This document shows, piece by piece, positions 1 through 10,491 of a stretch of DNA of 64,000 nt. Made by a program: the position numbers and the translations under genes. The DNA lies in NCBI GenBank assembly GCA_963383645.1, contig OY726559.1, positions 119,931,405 through 119,995,404 of the forward strand, given 5' to 3'. Within the stretch, counting starts at the first letter, position 1. Each line of letters opens with the position of its first letter. The DNA comes from Muscardinus avellanarius. Lineage: Eukaryota > Chordata > Mammalia > Rodentia > Gliridae. The notes under the pieces were generated by a model. That model worked only from the letters and a program-made list of their open reading frames with translations. It was not told where the DNA came from and made no database searches.

Positions 1-392
1 ACTCTTTCTGTCTCTTTCTCCCAAGTACTGGGATTAGAAAGTATAAAAATTTTATCAGGGCAGTTTTGAAACAAGAATTTAAATTACTGTTCAGCACCCC
101 CCCCCATCTCTTGCATTGTCAGCCTCATTTTATTTTTATTTAGAAGCAGGGTCTTAGTATATTGTTGAAAGCCTCACTAAATTGCTGGGGTTGTCTTTGA
201 ACCTGTGATTCTCCTGTCTCAGCCTCTCAAGGACTGAGATTACAGGTGTGAACTTCGACAATCAACTCTTTTTTTAAAATTTGAAACAGACTATAGCTAA
301 GTTGCTGATGCTGGTCTTGAGCCTGCAATCCTCCTGTGTCAGCCTCCCCGGTACTGGAATTACAGGTTTGTGCACCATGGCCTGGCTTCATT

Positions 393-431
<39 letters not shown>

Positions 432-560
432 TACTGGGAATTTAACCTAGAGGCATTCTACCTCTGAGCTATACCCCCAGGTCTATTTTATTTTTATATT
501 GAAACAGGGTCTCCCTAGTTCTCAGACATATAGCAGTGAAAGTCTTCAGCATAGTATCTG
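1..560 (-). repeat. Cluster of minus-strand SINE fragments with a (TG)n microsatellite
   Basis: Three adjacent pieces of the dimeric B1/ID-like SINE lie in reverse orientation. B1-like halves sit at about 150-270 and 280-385, and an ID-like half at about 430-545 carries the 'ctctgagctatacccccag' box. A (TG)n run fills about 396-429. No coding signal is seen. Confidence 0.8.
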
Positions 561-789
561 GCATATAAGAAGCTATCAGTTAATGGACACCACTACAGTT
601 GCTTGGTCATCTCTCCCCTAACATATTGCTGACCCATATAACCCTGAGTGATTTCCAGATGATCTACCCGGAGGATTCAAGAAGAAAAGACACTAAATAA
701 ATACATTGGACATTTCTCAATTCTTAGGAGAAACCATTGCTAGGGGAGGAAGAAACTGAGTCAAAGGGGCCTAGAGGGGCATTTGCAAA

Positions 790-870
790 ATCGAGAGGAA
801 AACCAGGTGTGGTTGCATGCTAGTAATCCCAGTACTTGGAAGGCTGAGACTGGAGGATCACAGATTCAAG
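790..870 (+). repeat. SINE B1-like left-half fragment
   Basis: The piece contains 'gtaatcccagtacttgg' and 'aggctgagactggaggatcac', hallmarks of the B1/7SL-like half. The ID half is absent, so the copy is truncated. Confidence 0.75.
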
Positions 871-1689
871 TGAACAAGAATTAATTTCTGCAGATCTTTA
901 TAGAAATATCATCACAGAAAACTAACTGAAAGAAAGACATCACTAATTCCTAACTTTGCATTGTGGAATCTTCTCAATTATAGATGTGGTTCTCAAAGCC
1001 AGAAGTGCTGACCTCAGAACCAATCTTTTCATGACTGTGTGGTGGAGCTGGGTGTGGCCTGCCCCAGCCTCACTCTCTACCCCAACCAGGGTGAAAAGAC
1101 TCCTCAAATACTTCCTCCCTTAATCCCTTGGCTTCAACTCTTGGCCATACTCAGTCCCTTCTTCCAACTCCATCGATGGAACTTTGCTCCTGGGACCAGA
1201 CAAAGTCTGACAGGGACACCTGTGTCTCTAACCCACCTCACTATTGCACAAGAACCTGCAGTGGTGTACTAGGAGGGCGAGGAAGTGGGAGAATAGGGGA
1301 GAGTCTGGACAATATTTTGTAGAATCTGTGCTGTGCCTGGACTATTTAGGGTCCAGCTGATGAAGTAAATGTGTGCCACCTGGAGGCTGGCCCACTGCTG
1401 GACACTTGGTGTCGTGAGGGCATGATGTGTGCTTGCTTTGCATTGAAGCCCTGCCACACCTGCTTTTCTCTACTTAAAAGTTATGAGCTCAGCAACTTAG
1501 CAAGACACTCAAACTTAGCTAGAGCTTGTTTTATACTAAACAATAAAATGGAGCTGATAGTATCGCAAGGTGGTAAAATGCTTCTTAGATCAATCCCCAC
1601 GATTCCCCACCACCCCAGCAACAGTACTGAGTAAATCAGGACTGTTACTCCATTAAGGCCAGATGCAGAAGGAAGAGCTTAAATTTAGT
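871..1689. other. Unannotated stretch
   Basis: The short open frames here overlap on both strands and lack splice context, codon bias or recognisable family motifs. I see no gene in this stretch. Confidence 0.6.
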
Positions 1690-1895
1690 TTGTTTTTTTT
1701 TTATATTGGTATTGAGACTAAAAGTCAGGGGCACTGTACCACTTTGCTCCCAGCACACAACTCCCAGCCCCCTTTTGTTCTTTATTTGGATTGAGGGTTT
1801 TGCTAAACTAATGAGTTGCTGAGGCTGGCCTTGAACTTGTAATCTTTGTGTCTCAGCCTCCCAAGTACTGGGAATGCAGACATGCAATATCACAT
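1690..1895 (-). repeat. SINE (B1-ID dimer), diverged
   Basis: Reverse-orientation copy with 'gttgctgaggctggccttga' and 'tctcagcctcccaagtactg'. It is diverged from the young copies in the window. Confidence 0.75.
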
Positions 1896-1934
1896 TTCAC
1901 TTGTGATCATATCTACGTTTTTTGCTCCTTGTCT

Positions 1935-3185
1935 GAGATTCTTATTTTTTAAATTTTTTCTTGGTGCATTTTCATTTTTTTTCTTGGTGGATCATACATA
2001 TTAATGGAGTACAAGATGGTAGAGGCATATATGCACACATCACCCAATTAGCCCTTACCCAATTCCTGCCCCATTCCCTCCCCTTCCTCCTTCTCATGTT
2101 TCCCTTAGTGATTGACTTTGATATGTTTGTTATTTTCATCATGAAAACAGAGAATTTCCCTCTTCCCTTCTGCCACCCTCTCAGTTAGGTCACCTTATTT
2201 GCTTATCCATAGTATCTCCTTCTTCATCTAAAGTTCCTCCTGTGGCCCCTTTTCTGCCTAGCTTTTGGATTTTAGGAAGAGCATCTGATTTTGTATTTTT
2301 TGTTACTGACTAATCTCACTTAGCAAAATGTTCTCCCATTCCATCCATTTCCCTGTAAATGCGGTAATTGTGTTTTTTCTTTATGGCTGAGTAAAATTCC
2401 ATTGTGTACATATGCCACAGTTTTGTAATCCATCATCTTTTGATGAACATCTTGGCTGGTTCCATAGTTTGGCAATTGTGAATTGTGTAGCTCTGAACAT
2501 AGATCCATAGTCATTAGTTTGGTAGTTTGGTTTCCATTCTTTTGGGCAGAAAACCAGAAGTGATATTGCTGGATCAGATGGTAAGTTCATTCCCATTCTT
2601 CTGAGGGTCCTCCATACCGTTTTCCAAAGTGGTTGCACTAATTTTCAGTGCCACCAACAATATGTTATTGTTCCCACTTCTCCACATCCTCACCAGCATT
2701 TGTTGTTGTTTGTGTTTTAAACTATTGCCATTCTAGTTGGAGTAAGGTGAAATTTCAGGGTAGTTTTGATTTGCGTTTCTCTGATTATTAATGATGTTGA
2801 GCACTTTTATGCATTTTTTGCCATTTGAATTTCTTCTTTCATGAAGATTCTAGTTCACTTGCCCATTTTTATTGGGTTATTTGCTTTTTTAGTGCTGAGT
2901 TTCTTGAGTTCTCTCTATATTCTAGATATTAGTTCTCTACTGGAAGAGTAGGTAGCAAAAAACCTTCTTTCATTCTGTTGGCTCATGCTTGATGTTCTTG
3001 ATATTTTCCTTTGCTGTACAGAAGCTCTTGAGTTTCATGCAATCCCACATATTGATCTGCCTTTTAGTTTCCTGTGCCTTTGGGGTCTTGTTGAGCAAGT
3101 TTTACCTGTGCTTCGGTGTTACACTGTTGAACCAGTGTCCTCTTTAAGGAGAATCCAGTTCTCTGCTCTACATTTTGTTATTTTA
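1935..3185 (-). mobile_element. LINE-1 fragment, 3' part, reverse orientation
   Basis: Read on the minus strand this is the end of L1 ORF2 and its 3' UTR. The fragment includes the 'ccaaagtggttgcactaat' and 'ccatttccctgtaaatg' landmarks and the 3'-terminal segment also seen at 29,055, 41,700 and 45,190. The ORF2 reading is broken, so the copy is dead. Its inner edge lies about 100 bases from the left duplication arm. Confidence 0.85.
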
Positions 3186-3289
3186 AAATAAACTGGTAAA
3201 GTTGGTTAATGATATGTCTGACATTTTTTTCAGAAATTCAGAAATTTACATCCAGAGAGTTTTAGATTGTCACAAAATGTCTTGCAGGG

Positions 3290-4080
3290 GTATTGGGCTC
3301 TTTGTCCTCCCAGAAGGTAAGTTGTGATGGAAATGCACTGCAGATTGCCCACTGGGATAAAGAGAGGGCAGGAAAATGGTGGGAGAGTTTCTATGGTCCG
3401 TGGAGAGAGCAGAGACCTCAGGAAGGGAAGATCTTGGGGACCAAGAGAGAGACTACACATGGGGATCTAGAGGTTGCAGTCTAGTTCCACCATTACTAGC
3501 AGGGGCAGTAATGTCTTCTGGAATCCTCTTTTGCTAGTGTAAGAGGGCAGGAATTTATTCCGGTGAAACCTTAGAAAAAGTCAGGGTTCTTTTCTTTATG
3601 GTTCTTAAACCCAGGGATCTCTGTGCTACTCCCCTCCCCTTTCTTTAGTTTTGGTTTGGAAACAGGTATCACTAGGCTATTTACTAACTTAGCGAGTCTG
3701 GCATGAACATGCAATTCTCCCCTCTCAGCATCCCAAGTAGTGGGATTGCAGGTGTGCATCACCATGATAGGGTAGAAGAAAACACTTCTTGGGATGGTCC
3801 TCACAAGATCCTTAAGTCTGTCAGTTACTGCTCTTGCTTTTTGTGGCAAAGGAAAAGTTGAATCGGAGAGAAAGGAGGCCATGGAGATGCATGTCCATCA
3901 GAGGAGAGCTGCCTTGGTTCCTGGAGCATCTCAAGGGACCCTGGGGTTGTTTTCATGTGTACCAGGAGAGGTATGGCAGAAACCTGAGTAAGAGGTGTTG
4001 GTGTCTCCATCAGGTGCTATGAACCTGTGTAGTGATTCCATGAGTTACTCACCAAATGTCAAGTTCTCAGAACAATACCT
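3290..4080 (+). repeat. Segmental duplication, left arm (paired with about 52,330-53,395)
   Basis: Collinear similarity with 52,330-53,395 is visible by eye. Shared segments include 'ggcaaaggaaaagttgaatc', 'cttcttggg' and the 'gagagagcagagacc' block, in the same order and orientation. The right arm carries an extra SINE at 53,085-53,280. A minus-strand SINE at about 3,650-3,770 has a counterpart at about 52,700-52,830, so it predates the duplication. I do not recognise a protein in either arm. Confidence 0.7.
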
Positions 4081-5857
4081 GAGTATCCCCATCATGAGAA
4101 TCCATAAAAGAAGGAGCAGATGGAAGAAAGATCCAGCAGATGGGGAGGTTGTAAACATTTGAAAAGGACCAGGTAATGGTGAAGCAGGTGGAAACCAAAG
4201 AGGTTAGAAAAGAGTAAGTTGGGTTCATGCTGAGGAATGCCTAAGCATCCACCCCTCAAGGTGCAGCTGGGGCTGAGCAGTGGGGACTGGGAGGGAATCT
4301 GCTGCACAGTGACTGTGTGTGCATCTTCTGGCCAAAGAGATCTACAGGGTGGACTTGGAGCTTGATTATAGTGCTTGCAAGTAGCAACTCCATGAGAGGT
4401 CTTGTGGATAGATCCATAAGGCCCTGCCCTTGATTTCAGAGGGAATTCAGGGGAAGTTAGAGCTGTACTCATATTTGATGTACGAAGAAGTACATAGAAT
4501 GAATATATTATGCTTGAAGAAGTTGAAAATAGCCATTGGTACCTTAAATGGATCTGCTTTATTTGGATAGATTATGCTGTCCTTTCACATTTTGAGTTGT
4601 GGGAGTCTTGCACACCATATATCTCTCATATTTGCTAAAATGCTTCATTTACCTTAAGCTGTATTAAAATCTTGGACATCAGATATCAAGGGTATTTCCA
4701 CGAAGAAACAAGCAGTGAGAGGAAGCACAGTTTAATAAGCATAGTTTGCCTCCACTGGGTCTGGGGCAGCACAGAATATGGGTGCTCAAGTCAAAGACAT
4801 TTGTTCCAAATGACAAAGCGACTCATGGGTATGGTTCCTGAAAACAGTCCAATTGTCATCAGAGCTCCCACAGTGAAAGGTCATAAGCCACTGATGCTAT
4901 GGGACAGGCCTCTGTCTCAGGAGGGGATTTGTTGCATCCTAGGAGAAAGCCGAGCATCCCTGACAAGACATTGGGGCAGGAACAGAGTTGAGGTGATTGC
5001 AGATTTGCTGCTACTTTCATGCGATCTTTGAATGAAGACTGATGAAGAGCTCCTCAGTGCTTAGTCATCAGTTTGGAGTTAAATTATAGTGAGAAGAATA
5101 TAGCATTACCCAGCATCCACAGGGCTCTCAGTTTGGGAACCAGTTAGGCCTGGAAAGTGGCAGTAGGTTTGCTGATGGAAGTAGCCAGTGCTGTGTGGGC
5201 TAACACCCATGGCCATGTTTATCCTCCCTTTGTTTGTTTCCAGCAGCTGGATGGCCTGTCTGTCTGGGGATAATGATTCCTATCCTCTCATAATGTTGCC
5301 AACAGCTGGGCTCCAGATTGGCTCAGAACAGTCCACACTGCCAGGGTCTGAAGATGAAACTGATGATATCAGTAGTCATTGGCCATGTTCTGGAGAGCTG
5401 GAGAAAAAAGAGTCAAGTTAGGAAGAATTACAAATTATTGCACAAAATTATCATGATGTTCTCTGCTGTCTCATAAATTCTTTCCAGACTTTACTGTTCT
5501 TTACCACATGAAAAGAAATTAAATATAGGCCGTATTTCTAAAATTGTAATTTCTGATGTTTAATACTCACATTTCACACATATAGGGTGGGAAGAATTTA
5601 AGCAATTTTCATACTTACAGTCAAAAGGTAGGAGGGTAGGAGCTAAAATCTTGGCTTTCTGATATCCAAGTGGTAAATATACAGTGATTTTTTGTGACCT
5701 AACTGAGGGGGTTTGGAGGTGAAAGAGGGAAATTCCCTAATGTTCACGATGTACATTCATAAGCATATCAAAGTCAATAGCTAAGCCAAACATTTTGAGA
5801 AGGAGGAAGAGGAGAGTGAATGAGGTGGGAATTGGGGAAGGGCTAAATAAGTGATGT
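4081..5857. other. Unannotated stretch with one weak exon-like ORF
   Basis: Most of this interval holds only short frames on both strands. One segment at about 5,243-5,421 follows a 'tttgtttccag' acceptor-like run. It reads as an acidic, serine-rich peptide ending '...GELEKKESS' before a TAG stop. It matches no family I know and has no partner exon. A real terminal exon is possible but unsupported. Confidence 0.3.
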
Positions 5858-5909
5858 GTGCATGCATGCTCTACCATCTTGTACCCCATTAAGATATATG
5901 ACTACAGTG

Positions 5910-6036
5910 CACAAGAAAGAAGGAAAGGAAGGAAGGAAGCAAGGAAGGAAGGAAAGGAGGGAGCAAGGGAGGAAGGGAGCAAGGGAGCGAGGAGGGAGGG
6001 AGGGATAGAGGGAGGGATTGAGGGACGGAGGGGGAA

Positions 6037-6081
<45 letters not shown>
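5910..6081 (+). repeat. Purine microsatellite (GGAA/GGGA)n then (GA)n
   Basis: The run moves from GGAA/GGGA-type repeats to a pure GA dinucleotide tract of about 40 bases at its 3' end. The Arg/Glu/Lys-rich open frame across it is low-complexity and not a gene. Confidence 0.95.
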
Positions 6082-6089
<8 letters not shown>

Positions 6090-6429
6090 TGAATTAGCTA
6101 ACAGGCTGCTTTGATCCTTTTAATTTTTCCTTACATAGAAAACCTCTGCTTGTCTAGAGACTTTGGATTCTAAATCAGTTAAGCACAATGAATGCCTCTG
6201 CTGAGCTCCTATGGGTAAAGCACCCTTTTGTTTCCACTGGGCAATGCAGAGCAAGGGTGCACCAGGGCTGACTGAAGGAAGCTTAAATGTCTGTTCCAAA
6301 TGCAGCCAGCCTTCTCACTTGGTGAGAACATCAGTAGCAGACATGGGAAGGCCACCTGATGAAAGGGAAGATGGCAGTGAAGAACCAAGACAACAGTGGA
6401 CTTTGCCTGCTAAAGATCTTGGGGAGGAG

Positions 6430-6640
6430 GGTTTGGGGGTGTACACCAAATCCCCATTACTTAGGAGGCTGAAACAGGAGGACTTTGGCTTCCAGGACCG
6501 CCTTTGCAATGCAGGGAGATTGTCACCAACTTAGCAAGACTCTATTTAATAATGTTAATAACAAGACTAGAGGTATAGCTCAGAGTCAGAATACCCTTGG
6601 GTTCAATCCCAGTACCATACACATAGAGAAAACACACTTA
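6430..6640 (+). repeat. SINE (B1-ID dimer)
   Basis: The left half has 'cttaggaggctgaaacagga'. The right half has 'ggtatagctcagagtcagaa' and 'gggttcaatcccagtacc'. The copy is moderately diverged. Confidence 0.8.
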
Positions 6641-6909
6641 TTTGAGACAAATGAAATCTGGAAATCTCTTTCAAAGGTTGTCCCACAGTTGAGGATTATC
6701 AGATACTTAGCATGGGTCCCCTTCATGTATTCCATTTTACATCTTAGATAGTTGCAGAATCAACAGAAGTCATGCGGAGAAGGACTGGAAATGCCTGCAT
6801 AATGCATGATAAAGCAGGGAATCTCCAACAAGGACAGGATCCTGATCAGAAAGTGACTCAAGTGGAATTGGATCCATAACTGGGGTTAATTGTCTCCAAG
6901 TGAGAGAAG

Positions 6910-7107
6910 TTTTATTGCAGGGTGTGGTAGTGCACGCTTGTAATCCCAGCATTCAGGAGGCAGAGACTGGAGGATCGAGGTTTGCAGGCAGCCTCAGATA
7001 CATTGCAAGGCTCTTGGCAACTCAATGAGACCCTGTTTCAAAATAAGACTAAAAAGCAGCGATGGGAGTGTAGCTTGGATGTAGAATGCCCCTGGGTTCC
7101 ATCCTTG

Positions 7108-7142
<35 letters not shown>
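6910..7142 (+). repeat. SINE (B1-ID dimer) ending in (CA)n
   Basis: The left half begins 'gggtgtggtagtgcacgctt'. The right half ends in 'ctgggttccatccttgg', followed directly by a (CA)n tract at about 7,111-7,142. The microsatellite apparently grew from the SINE tail. Confidence 0.85.
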
Positions 7143-7147
<5 letters not shown>

Positions 7148-7279
7148 TATGGCGAAGTAGGAAGCAGGAATGGGGACTGGGGTAGGCAGGTTTCCTGTTG
7201 AAGGGTAATATATCAAGTACTGTGTTTTTCATTTTGAAACTCGATATGATGTAGAATTATTCTGTGACAATAAATCAAA

Positions 7280-7498
7280 AAGCATCCGGGTGTGTTGGTG
7301 CATGCTTGGAATTCCAGTACTTGGAAGGCTGAGACTGGAGGATTATAGACCAGCTTCAGCAACTTGTGAGACCCTCTGCAACTTAGCGACACTCTGCTTC
7401 AAATAATGAATAAAAATGAGGGCTGTGGGGGTAAGTAGAAGGAAAAATGTTCCTGGGTTTAATCCCCAGTACTGCAAACACAAACACACACACACAAA
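7280..7498 (+). repeat. SINE (B1-ID dimer) ending in short (CA)n
   Basis: Both halves are present ('gtgttggtgcatgcttggaa' and 'gggtttaatccccagtactg'), followed by a short CA-rich tail. Confidence 0.8.
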
Positions 7499-7599
7499 GT
7501 ATAAATAATGGAGCACGTCAACACACAATACATAGTTTAGGATCAGCAAGCATTCTATACCCAATTTATCCTGTGTGTTCCTGGGAAATGTTGCCTTTC

Positions 7600-7815
7600 C
7601 TATTTTTTTTTTTTGGCAGTATTGGGGATGGAAGCCAGGGGCATTCTACCTCTGAGTTACATCCCCACCCTATTTTTTATTCTTTTTATTTTGAAACAGG
7701 GTCTCACTATTTGCAGAGTGCCTCACTAAGTAGACGAGGCTGCCTGTGAACTGTGATCCTCATATCTCAGCCTCCCAAAAGCTGGTATTAGCGTGTGTCA
7801 CCATGCCTAGCTGCC
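7600..7815 (-). repeat. SINE (B1-ID dimer), reverse
   Basis: A T-rich head leads into 'cattctacctctgagttaca' (ID half, reversed). This is followed by 'ctcagcctcccaaaagctgg' (B1 half, reversed). Confidence 0.85.
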
Positions 7816-7829
7816 TTTCCTAATTTCAT

Positions 7830-8340
7830 AAGAGCATTATCTAAATCTCAGAAACAGTGTCATTACACAGTGTAACTGGAAGACGACGTGTGGTGAGAGG
7901 CCAGCTTTCAAAAGTGGTTGGTGCAATCCTCCTCCTTTCACTTTGACTTGCATCTTCATTGGTTCGTGATCACGTGTTGCACACCAAGCTCAGGTGAGTC
8001 TAGGGAGTAAACTTAAAAAGAATTGGACATGGACCTCCACATGGATGTCTCTGTTGAAGTCTCAGATGCGTCCTGGTTGAGGATGAAAAGAGTGTGGAGG
8101 TGATCTGGGGAATAGGCCTCCTCTGCCTGCCTGCCCCTCTCATCACAATCTCAGCTTCCCTGTCACTGGATCGCACTGGACGTGGACATCCTGGACCACC
8201 AGAGCCCCACACTCGTGACCTTGACCTCTCCAAGTTCTATTAGTGAAATTCAACGAGTCCACCGCATTCAGAAATCTCACACTGATAGACCTAGAAATAC
8301 TTCATAACATCTTATAACAGGCCCTGTGTTAAGATATGGT
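7830..8340. other. Unannotated stretch
   Basis: Non-repetitive sequence with several short frames on both strands. A GTGAGT donor-like site at about 7,993 follows a short open segment, but no acceptor or family motif supports an exon. Confidence 0.4.
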
Positions 8341-8344
8341 TGAA

Positions 8345-8445
8345 TTGAAATAAATAAATCAGCGATGAGTACATGTTTGTACACACAAGTTTTTTACCCC
8401 AATATGTTGTATGAATATAATGCACCAATAAAAAATTTAAAAGAA
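8345..8445 (+). mobile_element. LINE-1 3'-end fragment
   Basis: The terminal 3' UTR block includes 'gtacacacaagttttttacc' and 'aatgcaccaataaaaaa'. The same end recurs at about 13,330, 30,920 and 47,460. This copy is severely 5' truncated. Confidence 0.85.
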
Positions 8446-8534
8446 AAAAATATAATTACATATACAGCATATTTGCAACTATTCCTCAAATAGGTGGTCA
8501 TTACATGTACTAAAGTTTATGTACATAAACCAAT

Positions 8535-8945
8535 TTTTTGTGGTACTGGGGGAACCCAGGGGCTTTTCTACATCCAGGCTATACTCCCAAACATATGTTT
8601 ATATTTTATTTAAAAACAGGGTCTCAGCCAGGTGTGGTGAAGCACACTTGTAATCCCCGCGCTTGGGAGGCAGAGACAGGAGGATAACACAGGTTCGAAG
8701 ATAGCCATGCTGGCTTAAGAGAACCTGTTTCCAAAAATATAATAGGTCTGCGAGTGTAGCCCGAAGGTAGAAGGGCTTCCAGGAACCCCAGTAACACCCC
8801 CCAAAATAAAAATAATTAAATAAAAACAGTCTCAAGAAGTTGCTGAGTGCCTCACTAAGTAACTGAGGCTGGCTTCAAACCTGTGCAATCCTCCTGTCTC
8901 AGCCTCCCAAGTGCTGGGATTATAAGGATGAGCTACCACACCCAG
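8535..8945 (-). repeat. Minus-strand SINE split by a nested plus-strand SINE
   Basis: A reverse SINE starts at about 8,535 and is interrupted at 8,626 by a forward SINE (about 8,627-8,815). It resumes to about 8,945. The inserted copy is flanked by near-identical 'aaaaacag..tctc' segments consistent with a target-site duplication. The host SINE is therefore older than the insert. Confidence 0.8.
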
Positions 8946-9059
8946 TTTATAAACAATTTTAATCACATTGACCTTAAAAATAGCTCTGTGTTGCTAGAAT
9001 TAAATCTCCAAGTAAAAACTATAAAATGTAGTGCTTGGTAACATTTACAAAACGAAAAA

Positions 9060-9245
9060 CAAAGCCTGTAGTGGTAGTGTATGCCTGTAATCTGAGTATT
9101 TGGGAGGCTGAGAGGAAAATGGCAGGTTGGAGGCCAGCCTCTGGCATTTAGTGAGACCCTGTTTTAAAATTAGAGATAAATCTTAGGGCTGATGGTATTG
9201 CTCAGATGTGGGGAGACTCTTGGTTCAATTCCTGGCACAAACTCC
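9060..9245 (+). repeat. SINE (B1-ID dimer)
   Basis: The left half shows 'gtatgcctgtaatctgagta' and the right half 'cttggttcaattcctggcac'. The copy is diverged. Confidence 0.75.
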
Positions 9246-9489
9246 CCACCCAAACAAAACAGGCCAACATAGAGGAGGGTAAGAGTTCATGATATTGAAC
9301 TTGACTTGGGTTAAGTGAAAAGCCAACAGATGCCCCAGTGAGACAAAATAAGCCAATAAAAATAAAGGTAGCAAGAATAATATTGATAAAAGCAGAAAAA
9401 TAAAAGCACCGATTATTTATTGTGCATGATATATATTGTTCTATACTTTAGAAATAATGTGGAAAGTACATCATGGCCATCTTTTTTGA

Positions 9490-9640
9490 AGTACTATAAA
9501 TTGAAAGCAGAGGCATTCTGCCTCTTAAGTTGATGAGAGCCACCCTAACTTGCTGAGGCTGACCTCATACTTGAGATCATCCTGTCTCAGCCTCCATGTG
9601 CTGGGATCATAGGAGGCATGAGCCCGCATGCCAGCTATGA
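9490..9640 (-). repeat. SINE fragment, reverse
   Basis: A reversed dimeric SINE with 'cattctgcctcttaagttg' and 'ctgtctcagcctccatgtgc'. It also occurs at the matching place in copy B (about 28,860-29,040), so it was inserted before the duplication. Confidence 0.75.
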
Positions 9641-10284
9641 TAGAAATTTGCCACCTGAAAACTTTTCCAGTTTTTGTTTGAGGAAAAGCTATGAATCTAC
9701 TGTTATAGAAACAGTGAGATGATTTCTGGACAGGCCTAAAGAGAATAGAAAATAATTTGTTGGGAAACTACTTCTGCTTTGAAGACTCTGCATATGGGAG
9801 AATAAACAATGAGAAATACGCTTGGTTTTTAGGGGGAAAGAGAGGCTGGTGATGTAGTCATTCACAAGGTCCTCAACTAATGGGACTGTGGTTCAGTGAG
9901 AGGTCCTCATCACTGGTGACCTTCCCAATAGATCAGGGGTCCTGTGTATCAGCCTGTCTGAGGAGACCAGAAGGCTGAGGTTCCCCACATTCTGTGACCA
10001 TCCCCCACCTCAACTTCTGTTACTGCAACTTCTGTTGCCAAGCGCACTGAGCCCTACTTGCCTCACGTTTGAATCAGAGGTGTGGGCAAAGCCCTCAGCT
10101 CTGAGCCCTGACGTTTTGATCACTGTCTTGGGGGTTCAGACTTTTCAGTGTTGTGGTTGTGTTCATCAACTTTTGTGAACAGTAAGTAAGATAATTACAG
10201 CTGTTTTCATCCCATAGTTGCAGTGAAACCTATGTGATTTTCTATGTTGTGTACCCCTCTGGTATTTGGGTTTCTTTTCCACAG

Positions 10285-10491
10285 TCCCCAGCTCTACCTC
10301 TCCTGCTACAGACGTCATCACGGCAGAATCTCTCAGCATTTTGCCTGATACAAAGGCAGAAATGAACTCCTTAGTCGCCCAGCTTTACTGTGAGATTGAA
10401 GAGTGGAAAGAGCAGTTTCTAGACCTCAAAGAGAAATTCCTTATATCCGAGGCTACTGTCTTCTCCCTGGCCAAGGAGCTGCAGAAATACA
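10285..10491 (+). CDS. NBPF-like exon 1, alpha module (copy A)
   Basis: Acceptor 'tttcttttccacag', donor 'gtaagt'; 207 bases, phase 1 in and 1 out. The peptide includes '[12 protein letters not shown]', '[13 protein letters not shown]' and 'LAKELQKY'. These line up with the NBPF N-terminal module (S-x-x-AEMN-I-L, LKEKFLITQA). The codon equivalent to the family's initiator is ACG here, so translation would start at the in-frame ATG at 10,362 or in an unseen upstream exon. Its paralogue is 30,103-30,309, of identical length. Confidence 0.8.

Noticed and set aside
7985..8260. Possible exon with a GTGAGT donor and 'ALDVDILDHQS'-like reading
   Set aside because: It faintly recalls the end of an Olduvai domain ('LALDVDRIKKD'), but the similarity is a few residues, without acceptor or open context.
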